DNA of 64,000 nucleotides from Gemmatimonadaceae bacterium (GTDB lineage Bacteria; Gemmatimonadota; Gemmatimonadetes; Gemmatimonadales; Gemmatimonadaceae). A program made the translations under genes and the position numbers. The stretch covers positions 434,001 to 498,000 of the forward strand of contig JADLCY010000001.1 of assembly GCA_020846935.1 (NCBI GenBank). Direction: 5' to 3'. Positions 1 to 8,592 of this stretch are shown piece by piece. Numbering within the stretch: position 1 is the first letter of the stretch; each line of letters begins with the position of its first letter. The notes beneath the pieces are model-generated. The model had not been told where the DNA came from, did no database searches, and saw nothing but the letters and a program-made list of their open reading frames with translations.

Positions 1-2416
1 GCCCCTGCGCGTCGAACACTTCGAGCTTCACATCGGTACCAGCCGCGGGCCGCGTCCGGAGGTTGTACCGGATGATCGCGCCATAGGGCGGATTCGGGCC
101 CATGAAGAGCGACTGGCCGAGTGAGCCCTTGTTCTGCTTGGTGGCAAAGCGCGTGGCGGTGCGCATGCTGAAGAGGGTCACCGGCCGCGCCGCCGCCGCA
201 GCGAGTTCCTGAATGACCGACGCGTCGTCGAGGATGAAGATCCCACGCGCGTGCGTCGCCACGATCAGGTCGTTCTCGCGGCCGTGCACGAGCACCTCAT
301 GTACCGGCACCGCCGGCAGATTGCCGCCGAGCCGGAACCAGTCACCTCCACCCGTCACGCTGACGTACAGTCCTGCTTCCGTGCCGGCATACAGCACCTG
401 GGGATTCTTCGGGTCTTCGCGCAGCACCTGGAGGTAGGCGCCCTCCGGGATGTTCCCCGCGATGTTCGTCCACGTCGTGCCGCAATCCGTGGTTTTGTAG
501 ATGTAGGCCTTGAGGTCGTCCATGAACTTACGCTCGAACGTGGCGTACGCGGTGCACGCCGCGGTGCGGCTGGCCTCCACGTGGCTCACCACGGCTTCGG
601 GGCCAACACCGGTCACGTTGCGGTCCACGCGCGTCCAGTTGGCGCCGTCATTGCGCGTGATGTGCAGGTTGCCGTCGTCGGTGCCGGCCCAGATCAGCCC
701 GCGCTGCACGGGCGACTCGCTCACCGCGTACAGGGTGTTGTAGTACTCCGCGGTCGTGGCCTCGGTGATCGCCGGCCCGCCGGCCCATCCCTGGCGTGAC
801 GGATCGTTCTTCGTGAGGTCGGGAGAAATCACGCTCCACGTGCTCCCGAAGTCCTTCGACCTGAACAGCACCTGCGCGCCGAAGTACAGTGTCTTGCCGT
901 CGTGCGGCGAGGCGACGATGGGGGCGTTCCAGTTGAAGCGATACTGCAGCGCGTTCACGGGGGCGCCGTCGTTGCGTCGCGGCTGCGGCGAAATGTCCTC
1001 CTGCTCGCGCGTCCGCATCTGCGTGCGCGTGATCATCCCACCCTGCGACTCCGTCACCATGAAGTCGGGGTCGTCGGGGTGCGACAGCTGATAGTAGCCG
1101 TCGCCGTAGCTGATCAGGTTCCAGTCGTCGACCAGCACGCCCAGGGGATCGCGCGTGCGATTCGGCCCCATCCAGTTGCCGTTGTCCTGAAGCCCGCCGC
1201 CCAGGTAGTAGAACGGCTCGCGGTTGTCGGCGTGCAGCTGATAGAACTGCGCGAGCGCAAAGTTGTTCGGGAAGCTCCACGTCACGCCACGATCGCGCGA
1301 CTCGGCGATCCCACCGTCGTTCACCTGCCAGATGCGACCCGGGTCCGTGGGATCGATCCAGAGCCCGTGGTGGTCGCCGTGGACGCTCTGGGAGATCGGG
1401 CGGAAGTTGCGCCCACCGTCGATCGACACCGACAGGTTGCACGCGATGGCGTATACCCGATCGGCGTTCACGGGATCGACGCGCAGATCCGCGTAGTAGA
1501 AGCCGCGGCACAGCGTTGCCGCGTCGTCGCTCGTCTTGCGCCAGTTCTCGCCAAAGTCGTCGCTGCGCCAGACGTAGCCCTCCTTCGACTCGGCGATCGC
1601 ATACACGATGTTCGGCGACGACGGCGCGACCTTCACGCCAACGCGTCCGAGCAGCCGCGGCAACCCGCCACCAAGCTTCTTCCAGGTGGCGCCGCCATCG
1701 ACCGACTTGAAGATCCCTCCCTGCTCGGATCCGCTGGTGAACGTCCACTGCTTGCGATCGAAGTGCCAGCCGACCGCATACACGACGTTCGGGTTGTTCG
1801 GGTCGATATCCAGGTCGGCGCAGCCGTGTCGATCGTCGATGAACAGGGTGCGCGTCCAGGTCTCGCCGGCATCGCGGGACACGAACACCCCGCGCTCGGG
1901 GTTCGGGCCGGCCATGTGGCCGACGGCGCACACGAAGACGGTTCGCGGATCGCGCGGACTGACCATCACGCGGGCGATGTGGCGCGTGTCGGCCAGGCCG
2001 ATGTGCCGCCACGTCTTGCCGCCATCGGTCGACTTGTACATGCCGCGACCGAACGACGCCGAGTTGCGCACGTTGGCCTCGCCGGTGCCGACGTAGATCA
2101 CGTCGGGGTTTCCGGGCTCGAGGGCAAAGTCGCCGATCGACAGGGTGCGTTCGCGATCGAACAACGGCGACCAGGTCGTGCCGCCGTTCGTGGTCTTCCA
2201 CATGCCCCCGGCCGCGGTGCCCACGTAGACCACGTTGGGATCACCGGTCACGCCTTCGATGTCGGTGGCGCGACCCATCATGTTGGCCGGGCCGATGGCC
2301 CTGAAGGTGAGGCGCGAGAGCGCCGTGGTGTCGATCGGAGCGCGCTGCGCCGAGGCGGGGGCGGCGCCGAAGCACAGGGCCGCGACGGCGGGCAGCAGGA
2401 GTGGGAACCGGGCCAT
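1..2416 (-). CDS. Secreted BNR/VPS10-type repeat protein (3' part beyond the left edge)
   Basis: I translated this frame by hand; it is open from an ATG at 2414-2416 to the left edge, about 805 codons, and the C-terminus is missing. Residues 1-24 form a signal peptide ending in ASAQ. The rest is a chain of beta-propeller-like repeats with Asp-box style motifs: TTNGGTTW, STDGGKTW, SRDAGETW, SVDGGATW, SKDFGSTW and TTDCGTTW. Such proteins are usually annotated as BNR/sortilin-like or glycosyl hydrolase-like exported proteins of about 1000 residues; their substrate is generally unknown. It is the last gene of a minus-strand run after the YCII protein, 190 bases downstream of it. The long frames on the opposite strand here are antisense shadows. 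A short decayed relative seems to lie at 52.3-52.5 kb. Confidence 0.85.
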   Translation of the reverse strand, partial: MARFPLLLPAVAALCFGAAPASAQRAPIDTTALSRLTFRAIGPANMMGRATDIEGVTGDPNVVYVGTAAGGMWKTTNGGTTWSPLFDRERTLSIGDFALEPGNPDVIYVGTGEANVRNSASFGRGMYKSTDGGKTWRHIGLADTRHIARVMVSPRDPRTVFVCAVGHMAGPNPERGVFVSRDAGETWTRTLFIDDRHGCADLDIDPNNPNVVYAVGWHFDRKQWTFTSGSEQGGIFKSVDGGATWKKLGGGLPRLLGRVGVKVAPSSPNIVYAIAESKEGYVWRSDDFGENWRKTSDDAATLCRGFYYADLRVDPVNADRVYAIACNLSVSIDGGRNFRPISQSVHGDHHGLWIDPTDPGRIWQVNDGGIAESRDRGVTWSFPNNFALAQFYQLHADNREPFYYLGGGLQDNGNWMGPNRTRDPLGVLVDDWNLISYGDGYYQLSHPDDPDFMVTESQGGMITRTQMRTREQEDISPQPRRNDGAPVNALQYRFNWNAPIVASPHDGKTLYFGAQVLFRSKDFGSTWSVISPDLTKNDPSRQGWAGGPAITEATTAEYYNTLYAVSESPVQRGLIWAGTDDGNLHITRNDGANWTRVDRNVTGVGPEAVVSHVEASRTAACTAYATFERKFMDDLKAYIYKTTDCGTTWTNIAGNIPEGAYLQVLREDPKNPQVLYAGTEAGLYVSVTGGGDWFRLGGNLPAVPVHEVLVHGRENDLIVATHARGIFILDDASVIQELAAAAARPVTLFSMRTATRFATKQNKGSLGQSLFMGPNPPYGAIIRYNLRTRPAAGTDVKLEVFDAQG

Positions 2417-2606
2417 GACAGACGTGGTTGGGGGAACCACGATCATGCGTCGCGTGCACGGCCATCGCCAGTCGCGCGATCTACTCTCTCGCCGTCGCCA
2501 CGACGGCGCGGCGTTCGCGGCGCGGGTCGGGGCGCGCAGGAGATGTCAACGTTGGCGCGTCGCGCCTCGGTGCGGCTCTGCCGTGCGCGCGATGGCGCGC
2601 GAGCCG

Positions 2607-3017
2607 TCAGTCGGTCGGCGCGGGAACGTTCACGCGACGGCGCACGGCACCGATGTCGCGCACCGGCCGCACCTCGATGGATCCAGTCACGGTCCACGGA
2701 AACTCCATCGCCATGCGGACCGCCTCGTCCATGTTCTCGGCTTCGATGAGATTGAACCCACCGAGCACCTCGCGGGCTTCGGCGAACGGTCCGTCAGTCA
2801 CGGACACGCGTCCACCGCGCGAGCGCACCGTGCGCGCCGTGGTCGCCTCTTCGAGTTGCTGGAAGTCGAGGATGCTGCCCTCGCGTTTCATGGCATCGGC
2901 GTGTCCCAGGCAATCGCGCATCATCGCGTCTGCCTTGCCTTCGGGCAGGGCCTGCATGAGCGCGGGATCGACGTAGACCAGAAGCAGGAATTGCATGCGT
3001 GGCGCGTTGGAGGTCAT
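2607..3017 (-). CDS. YCII/DGPF-domain protein
   Basis: The 136-residue product carries the DGPF motif with its usual follow-up (DGPFAEAREVLGGF) and an N-terminal strand MQFLLLVYVDP, typical of the YciI-like/DGPF family of small alpha-beta barrel proteins. Members are often linked to ECF sigma or regulatory genes; their biochemical role is mostly unproven. The start at 3017 overlaps the stop of the kinase gene in an ATGA arrangement, which points to translational coupling. An alternative start is the Met at 2999, which begins the recognisable domain. The linkage to the kinase suggests a shared transcript; no function can be read from the sequence beyond the family. Confidence 0.8.
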   Translation of the reverse strand: MTSNAPRMQFLLLVYVDPALMQALPEGKADAMMRDCLGHADAMKREGSILDFQQLEEATTARTVRSRGGRVSVTDGPFAEAREVLGGFNLIEAENMDEAVRMAMEFPWTVTGSIEVRPVRDIGAVRRRVNVPAPTD

Positions 3018-5323
3018 TCCGGCAGCTTGAGTCTCGCAACGGCCGCGGCGAACCGGGTATCGTTTCTCATGTCGGCGGGCCAGGGCAGCACCTTGATGCG
3101 CACGAGGTCACTCACGCGGTCGTCGAACGCGCGATCGAGCCACGTGAACGCTGCTTCGTACTCACCCAGCCCGGCATGGCAGATCGCGCGGTCGAGCGGC
3201 GACACGTATTCCTCCCGGGCCTTTGCCTCGAGCCGATCGAGGGCCTCGCGCGCGATGTCCGGCCGCCCGAAGCACCCGGCGGTGATCCCGAGGTAGCCAA
3301 GTCCCACGGTACCGTTGCTCAGCGCGACGAGCGAACGGAAGGCCGCGATCGCGGCCTCGCCATTGCCCTGGTAGACGTGGACCGCGCCAAGTGGCCAGTA
3401 GGCGAGCGCGAACTCCGGGTCGAGCTGCACCGTCTTGTGGAGCTGCTTGAGCGCCTCTTCATGACGCCCGGCCCAGAACAGCGCGTATCCCATGTGCGCG
3501 TTGATGATCAGCGACAGCGGGTCGAGTTCGAGCGCGGTGCGCATGGCGGTCACCGATTCGTCGGCGCGTCCGGCCACGAGGAAGTACCACGCATACCACT
3601 GCGGCGCGCTGGCGTACGATGGGTCGAGGGCCATCGCCCGCCGGAACGACGAGGCCGCCCCGTCCCAGTCCCATTCGAAGAACAGTCGCGTGTAGCCTAA
3701 CGACGCGTGCGCCTCGGCGATCCCCGGGTCGAGTTCGAGGGCCCGCATCGCGGCCGCCGTCGCCCTCGGGTACACGTCGCGCGGCGCCTGGAAGTTGTAG
3801 TACCCGAGCACGTTGTACGTGTCCGACAGCCCGGTGAACGCGAGCGCGTAGCGCGGGTCGTGGTCGATCGCCTCCTTGAAGTGCTCGATCGCCCTCATGA
3901 AGCCGGCCCGCGTGCGCTTGTTCCACTGGTGCCGACCGCGCAGGTAGGCGTCGTAGGCCTCCGAGTTCTCGGTGTGGCGGCGGTGCAGTTCCTGGTGCTC
4001 CTCGTGGGAGAGCCGCAGACGCAGCGACTTGACGATCTCGGTCGCCACCTCTTCCTGCACCGCAAAGATGTCGGTGGTCGACCGGGCCAGCCGATCGCCC
4101 CACAGCTGCGCGTCGCTCGCCACGTCGATCAGTTCGGCGCTCACCATCAGGTGATGCCCGCGCTGCATCACGCGCCCGGTCACGAGCGCCCGCACGCGAA
4201 GCTCGCGCGCCACCGACGCCACCGGGAGGTTGCGCTTCTTGTAGCTGAAGACCGTCGAGCGGGGCACCACCCGCAGGCCCGAAACGCGCGTCAGCTTGTT
4301 GAGGATGCTCTCCGTGATCCCGTCGGCCAGGTACTCGTCGTCGCCCTCGCTGTGCTCGTGCACGAACGGCAGCACGGCGAGCGAATCGATCGGTCCCGAG
4401 CTGATCGCCCCGATGGCCTGGGCCGTGATCGTGGTCGGGCTGATGACGGGGATCTCGCGCGAGAGCGAACGGAAATCGATCGCGCGCAGCGCGTCCCGGA
4501 ACTCGGCCGCCGTCTGGTAGCGATCGGCCGGAGCCTTGGCGAGCGCGCAGCGCAGGATCTCGAGGATCGCCGACGGAACGTCTTCGCGTTCGATCGACGG
4601 CGGAGGGTGCACGAGATGCTGCACCAGGATGGCCTGCATCGTCGGCCCGGTGAACGGCGGCTCGCCAGCCAGCATCTCGTGCAGCACGCAGGCCAGCGCG
4701 TACACGTCGCTGCGCCCGTCCGTGGCATCGCCGCTGCCCTGCTCCGGACTCATGTACGTCGGCGTGCCGAGGATGAACCCCGTTTGCGTGAGCCCGCCGC
4801 CCGCCGTGACCTGCTGCGCCACCGCGCGCGCGATGCCGAAGTCGGTCACCACCGCGTGCCCGCCTTCCAGCAGCACATTGCCGGGCTTGATGTCGCGATG
4901 CACCACGCCCTGCCGGTGCGCGTAGTCGAGCGCGTCCGCGACCTCTTCGGTCAGTTCCACCGCCGCCGCGACCGAAAACCGTGGCGAATGCGCGAGCCGC
5001 GACGCCAACGATTCGCCGCTGATGTACGGCATGGTGTAGTACAACATCCCGTCGGCGGTCCCGGCGCTCAGCAGCGGGACGATGTGCGGGTGCCGCAGGT
5101 TGGCGGCGACCTTGATCTCCTGCTTGAAACGCTCGGCGCTCACGGCGGCGGCAACGTCAGGCGAAAGGAGCTTCACCACGACCACGCGACCGAGCGCGAC
5201 CTCGCGCGCTTCGAAGACCCGGCTCATGCCGCCGCCACCCAGCTCGCGACGCAGCACATAACTCCCTTCGAGGGCGGCGACGAGCCGCTGCGCGACCGGG
5301 TCCGAAGGAGTGTATGAATCCAC
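3014..5323 (-). CDS. Ser/Thr protein kinase with TolB-like and TPR regions
   Basis: This is a 769-residue eukaryotic-like kinase. A glycine-rich loop (LGGGGMSRV, residues 28-36), the ATP-anchoring Lys51 (VVVKLL), the catalytic HRDIKPGN loop with Asp144, the DFG motif with Asp161 and a TYMSPEQ segment are all present, so it should be active. After about residue 310 comes a TolB/FlgO-like region (LAVLPF, EYLADGITESIL, LRVVPRSTVF). The C-terminal half consists of TPR-like helices (LGYTRLFFEWDWDGA, LDPEFALAYWPLGA). I see no transmembrane helix between the kinase and the TolB-like part, so a cytosolic protein is likely. It lies 16 bases after the phospholipase D-like gene and overlaps the YCII gene by 4 bases. 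The signal it reads is unknown. Confidence 0.93.
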   Translation of the reverse strand: MDSYTPSDPVAQRLVAALEGSYVLRRELGGGGMSRVFEAREVALGRVVVVKLLSPDVAAAVSAERFKQEIKVAANLRHPHIVPLLSAGTADGMLYYTMPYISGESLASRLAHSPRFSVAAAVELTEEVADALDYAHRQGVVHRDIKPGNVLLEGGHAVVTDFGIARAVAQQVTAGGGLTQTGFILGTPTYMSPEQGSGDATDGRSDVYALACVLHEMLAGEPPFTGPTMQAILVQHLVHPPPSIEREDVPSAILEILRCALAKAPADRYQTAAEFRDALRAIDFRSLSREIPVISPTTITAQAIGAISSGPIDSLAVLPFVHEHSEGDDEYLADGITESILNKLTRVSGLRVVPRSTVFSYKKRNLPVASVARELRVRALVTGRVMQRGHHLMVSAELIDVASDAQLWGDRLARSTTDIFAVQEEVATEIVKSLRLRLSHEEHQELHRRHTENSEAYDAYLRGRHQWNKRTRAGFMRAIEHFKEAIDHDPRYALAFTGLSDTYNVLGYYNFQAPRDVYPRATAAAMRALELDPGIAEAHASLGYTRLFFEWDWDGAASSFRRAMALDPSYASAPQWYAWYFLVAGRADESVTAMRTALELDPLSLIINAHMGYALFWAGRHEEALKQLHKTVQLDPEFALAYWPLGAVHVYQGNGEAAIAAFRSLVALSNGTVGLGYLGITAGCFGRPDIAREALDRLEAKAREEYVSPLDRAICHAGLGEYEAAFTWLDRAFDDRVSDLVRIKVLPWPADMRNDTRFAAAVARLKLPE

Positions 5324-5339
5324 GACTGAAGCTAGTTGG

Positions 5340-7031
5340 CTACGGAACGTGACGCCCGCCGCGCGTTGAGCGGCGTGGCGTCGTGCGGCCCGAGGGAGCG
5401 GTCTCGTGGACCGAGGCCGGTTCTGAGCGTGAGGCCCAGTCCTGCAGGAAAATCGCCTCGAAATATCGCGCGATTCCGGCGTGCTCGATGATCACACCGG
5501 CGTCGCGATTTCGCAGGGTTCCGGCCGCCGACCAATTCTGGCTGCTCACCATGACCGTGCGCGAGTCGACCACGATGCCCTTGTTGTGCACCCGCTGCTG
5601 AATCCGCAGCACGCCCGAGAGACCCTGCAGGTACATGGCTTCGAGGTGAGGCTCCTGGTACTGACTGCAGATGATGCGCACGTCCACATGGCGCTCCAGT
5701 GCCTGGCGCAGGCCGGCAATGAGCAGCATGAAGTCCTTGTCCTCGGGCTTGAGCGACGGATTGATGTACTGCATCTGCACGTAGAGCGTCTTCTTTGCCG
5801 AGCGAATCAGGGCGAGGACGTTCTCCACGTACATGGATGTCTGTTTGCCGTGATCCGGCGTGAGCAGCGGCTGCAGGCGGAGCGGCACGTTCGTGAAGGT
5901 GCGCGGGCGGCCGAGCGTGAACGGGACCTTCGAGGTGGTCACGACCGGTTTCGCGCGCGCGGCCGCCTGTTCCTTGCGCAGGGCCTTCGTCGCGACCGTG
6001 ATCGAGTGCTGGACCGCGGCGTTCCGCGGCGCCTGCGCCGCGGACGCGACCTCGAAGTCGTGCTGGAGGTAGGCCTCGAAGAGCCTGGCCATGCCCGGGT
6101 CCATCATGACCACGTGCCAATCGCGGTCCGCGCTCGCCAGGGATCCGTCGATCGTCTTCTTTGACGCGAGGTCGGGCTGGTTGCTGACGTTCCAGTTGCC
6201 GCTCGAGAGCCAGCACGCCGCGCCATCGCGAACCGCCACCTTGATGTGGTACGCGTACGGGAAGATCCACTTCGTGGCGCGAGGATCGGGGCGCGAAAGC
6301 GCCCAGGCCGTGCGCGCGCTGCCCGAAGCCTTGTGGATGGCGGCAATCGTGTCCTCGTCGGTCTGGTTGGCCACCGGATCGAGGATGGGGTGATCGAGCA
6401 CCATGGTCAGCTGCTTGCGACCGCCGCGCAGAGTGGACGTCACGGTGTCCAGTAGCCTGGCCGACGTGAAGTCGTACATGCCGACCGTGAGCCGCTGGCG
6501 CGTGGCGACGAGGAACCTTTGCAGCACCGTAAAACCCGCATCTGGGCTGGCGCACACGAGCAGCGTCATCCGCCGCGAGACGGCACGGAGTGGTGCCGAG
6601 GCGGGTGTATACGCGATCTCGGGCTTGGACGCCTGGTGCGCGAGCGCGGCGTGGACCGGCGGGTGCTGCGCCGCCACGAGCTTGCCGGTCTTCACGTCCC
6701 GTTCATACGGGTAGTCGTGTTCGGCGTCGACCGAGCGGCTGTAGGAGCGCATGAGCGCGTGTTTCGCCGGGTCGCGCTGCCGGAGCCGTTGCATCGGGCT
6801 GGCCTCCCGGACGTCGACCGGGAGACCCTCGACCTGGTCGGGGAGCCGCTTCGACACCGGCAGCTTGTCCGACTTGCGCATCACCGTGGCGACGATGGAC
6901 GGCCGGCCGGTGAGGCGGTGGCCGGAGATCTCGATGCCCGGTCGGACGGTGAGTACGCCTGGTTTGCGGAACTGGGCGAGGTGACGGGTAATGACGTCGT
7001 CGATGGCCTCGCGGTGCAGGATGGCGCTCAT
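5340..7031 (-). CDS. Phospholipase D-like (HKD) protein
   Basis: The 563-residue product has two PLD-superfamily half-sites. The first is HIKVAVRDG followed by LSSGNWN near residue 265; the second is HNKGIVVDS followed by VSSQNW near residue 490. Two HxK motifs are what the family needs to form one active site that transfers or hydrolyses a phosphodiester. No signal peptide or membrane segment is evident, so it is probably cytoplasmic. It is the first gene of the minus-strand group that continues with the kinase and YCII genes. The substrate (phospholipid, nucleic acid or other) cannot be told from the motifs. Confidence 0.88.
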   Translation of the reverse strand: MSAILHREAIDDVITRHLAQFRKPGVLTVRPGIEISGHRLTGRPSIVATVMRKSDKLPVSKRLPDQVEGLPVDVREASPMQRLRQRDPAKHALMRSYSRSVDAEHDYPYERDVKTGKLVAAQHPPVHAALAHQASKPEIAYTPASAPLRAVSRRMTLLVCASPDAGFTVLQRFLVATRQRLTVGMYDFTSARLLDTVTSTLRGGRKQLTMVLDHPILDPVANQTDEDTIAAIHKASGSARTAWALSRPDPRATKWIFPYAYHIKVAVRDGAACWLSSGNWNVSNQPDLASKKTIDGSLASADRDWHVVMMDPGMARLFEAYLQHDFEVASAAQAPRNAAVQHSITVATKALRKEQAAARAKPVVTTSKVPFTLGRPRTFTNVPLRLQPLLTPDHGKQTSMYVENVLALIRSAKKTLYVQMQYINPSLKPEDKDFMLLIAGLRQALERHVDVRIICSQYQEPHLEAMYLQGLSGVLRIQQRVHNKGIVVDSRTVMVSSQNWSAAGTLRNRDAGVIIEHAGIARYFEAIFLQDWASRSEPASVHETAPSGRTTPRRSTRGGRHVP

Positions 7032-7217
7032 GGGCGGCGGGGGCGGGGAAGGCGGGCGACCGGCCTAACGCAACGGCTCGCGGAAACACTGGAGCCACCT
7101 GCCATACTGGGGGCCCACGGCGCCCGGCGCAAGCGGCGTTGCTGGACAAGGCCGCCCGCGGCAGGTACTGTGTGTGCCCCGCACGCGCCTTCTTGCAACC
7201 GACAATTAGAGGTCCCG

Positions 7218-8084
7218 ATGGCCGCCAAGCCCCAGCAGACGACCCCCCTCGGCAACTTCAACTACGGGTCGCTCCAGTCGCTCATGGTCTTCTTCAGCGT
7301 GCCGGCGAGTGCCGTGAAGCCGCTGCTCAAGGGCACCGGGCTCGAGCCGGGGATCTTCGACGGCAAAGCCCTCGTGAACCTCAACTTCGAGCGATACGCG
7401 GGTTTCGGCTCCAGCTACTCGTCGTACGTCGATGAGTGCGAGTTCAACGTGGTGGTTTTTCCCAGATTCCGCGCCGGCACCGAACCGGCCCTCACGGTGC
7501 AGCAGTACCTGACCGGCGACGACCAGTCCAAGGCCTACGGCAACTTCCGTATCAACGTCCCGTGCGACAACGCACCGGCCGTGCAGGCCGGCAGCCAGAA
7601 GTATGGCGAGATCAAGTTCGTCGCCTCGTTCGACTTCGCCGTGCCCGACGTGAACGACCCCACCGTGACCACATGGTGGATCCGCTGCTTCCCCACGCCC
7701 AAGGCTCCGAAGTCGCAACTCCCCTACATCTTCGACCTCAAAGTCAACACCAACGCCGCGGGCGCTCCTGCGCCGGGCGTCTCGGCGTTCTCCCCGGTAC
7801 CCGCCTACGCCAACCTGGTGGTGAAGGGTGTTCGGCACATGGTGACCTCGGCGCGCGTCATTTTCGGCGTCTTCAAGAGCTGGCTCCCTGTCCCGGGATC
7901 CGCGCCGATCACGCCGCTCCCGGCGGGCGTCGTCGGCCTCACGATCGGCGATGCGAAGCACGTGATGACCAAACAGATGAACGCCGTCTTCGCGTCAAAG
8001 CCACCGGCGGTTGGCGTGCTGCTCTTCGAATCGCAGCCGGCGGCGGCCTCGTCGCACACGCTGCTCAACGCCGCCGTTCGCTGA
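7218..8084 (+). CDS. Acetoacetate-decarboxylase-like protein (tentative)
   Basis: The frame is open further upstream, but the ATG at 7218 has an AGAGG ribosome-binding site five bases before it and starts a 288-residue product without a signal peptide. The fold resembles the acetoacetate decarboxylase superfamily in its layout: an early segment on a size-limited pocket (FFSVPASAVKPLLKGTGL), a glycine and tyrosine-rich strand (YAGFGSSYSSYVDE) and a KYGEIKFVASF strand. I did not find a convincing catalytic lysine motif, so enzyme activity is uncertain. It is the first gene of a plus-strand cassette and lies 8 bases before the dehydrogenase small subunit gene. It is divergent from the phospholipase D-like gene, with a 186-base gap between them. 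Treat the family call as a hypothesis. Confidence 0.55.
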   Translation: MAAKPQQTTPLGNFNYGSLQSLMVFFSVPASAVKPLLKGTGLEPGIFDGKALVNLNFERYAGFGSSYSSYVDECEFNVVVFPRFRAGTEPALTVQQYLTGDDQSKAYGNFRINVPCDNAPAVQAGSQKYGEIKFVASFDFAVPDVNDPTVTTWWIRCFPTPKAPKSQLPYIFDLKVNTNAAGAPAPGVSAFSPVPAYANLVVKGVRHMVTSARVIFGVFKSWLPVPGSAPITPLPAGVVGLTIGDAKHVMTKQMNAVFASKPPAVGVLLFESQPAAASSHTLLNAAVR

Positions 8085-8091
8085 GACGCCC

Positions 8092-8592
8092 ATGTCCGCC
8101 GACCGGCACCTCTTTCTCGAGTTCTGCGCCGAGGTCACGGGCTATTCGCCGAGCGACCTCGATGGGACCGGACTCGTGGACGAGTACCAGGCCCTCGTGG
8201 CGCAACAGGTGGGCCCCGCCATCACCAAGCGCCTCTACGCCACGGTGCGTCGCGTTCTGACGCACCCGCCCGGCAAGGCCCGCGAGCACGCCATGCAGGT
8301 CGACATGATCGCGTCGCCAACACTCTGGCCGGTGGTGACGTCGCTGATCCAGCTCTGGTACCTGGGCTCCTGGACGAGCATGGCGGCCTCCTGGTATGCG
8401 CTGGCCGGCGAGCAGCCGCCAAAGGGTGTGACGCCCGGTTCGAGCCACGTGCCGTCGCCTCAGGCGTATGTGGAGCAGCTCGCGTACCGCGCCGCGGGCG
8501 CGCACCCGCCTGGCGCCAAGCCCACCGGTCACGGCAGCTGGGCCATTGCCCCGGTGTTTGGCGACCCGGTCCCGACGGAGGGCGCGACATGA
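8092..8592 (+). CDS. FAD-dependent sorbitol dehydrogenase-type small subunit
   Basis: The 166-residue product matches the general look of the FAD-SLDH small-subunit family: a helical N-terminus (FLEFCAEVTGYSP), a central LIQLWYLGSW segment and a Pro/Gly-rich C-terminus ending GSWAIAP. In known systems such a subunit accompanies a GMC-type flavoprotein in a sugar or alcohol dehydrogenase. The gene for a GMC protein follows at once, overlapping by 4 bases (ATGA), which supports pairing. Known small subunits often carry a Tat signal; none is visible here, so the complex may stay in the cytoplasm. No cytochrome c subunit gene lies nearby. Confidence 0.72.
   Translation: MSADRHLFLEFCAEVTGYSPSDLDGTGLVDEYQALVAQQVGPAITKRLYATVRRVLTHPPGKAREHAMQVDMIASPTLWPVVTSLIQLWYLGSWTSMAASWYALAGEQPPKGVTPGSSHVPSPQAYVEQLAYRAAGAHPPGAKPTGHGSWAIAPVFGDPVPTEGAT

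Noticed and set aside
902-2749. Long open frame on the plus strand, about 615 codons
   Set aside because: It is antisense to the BNR-repeat gene, is rich in Arg/Ala/His without motifs, and arises from high GC in the third codon positions.
6519-7217. Upstream extension of the first cassette gene
   Set aside because: It overlaps the phospholipase D-like gene antisense and has no conserved residues; a ribosome-binding site supports the start at 7218.
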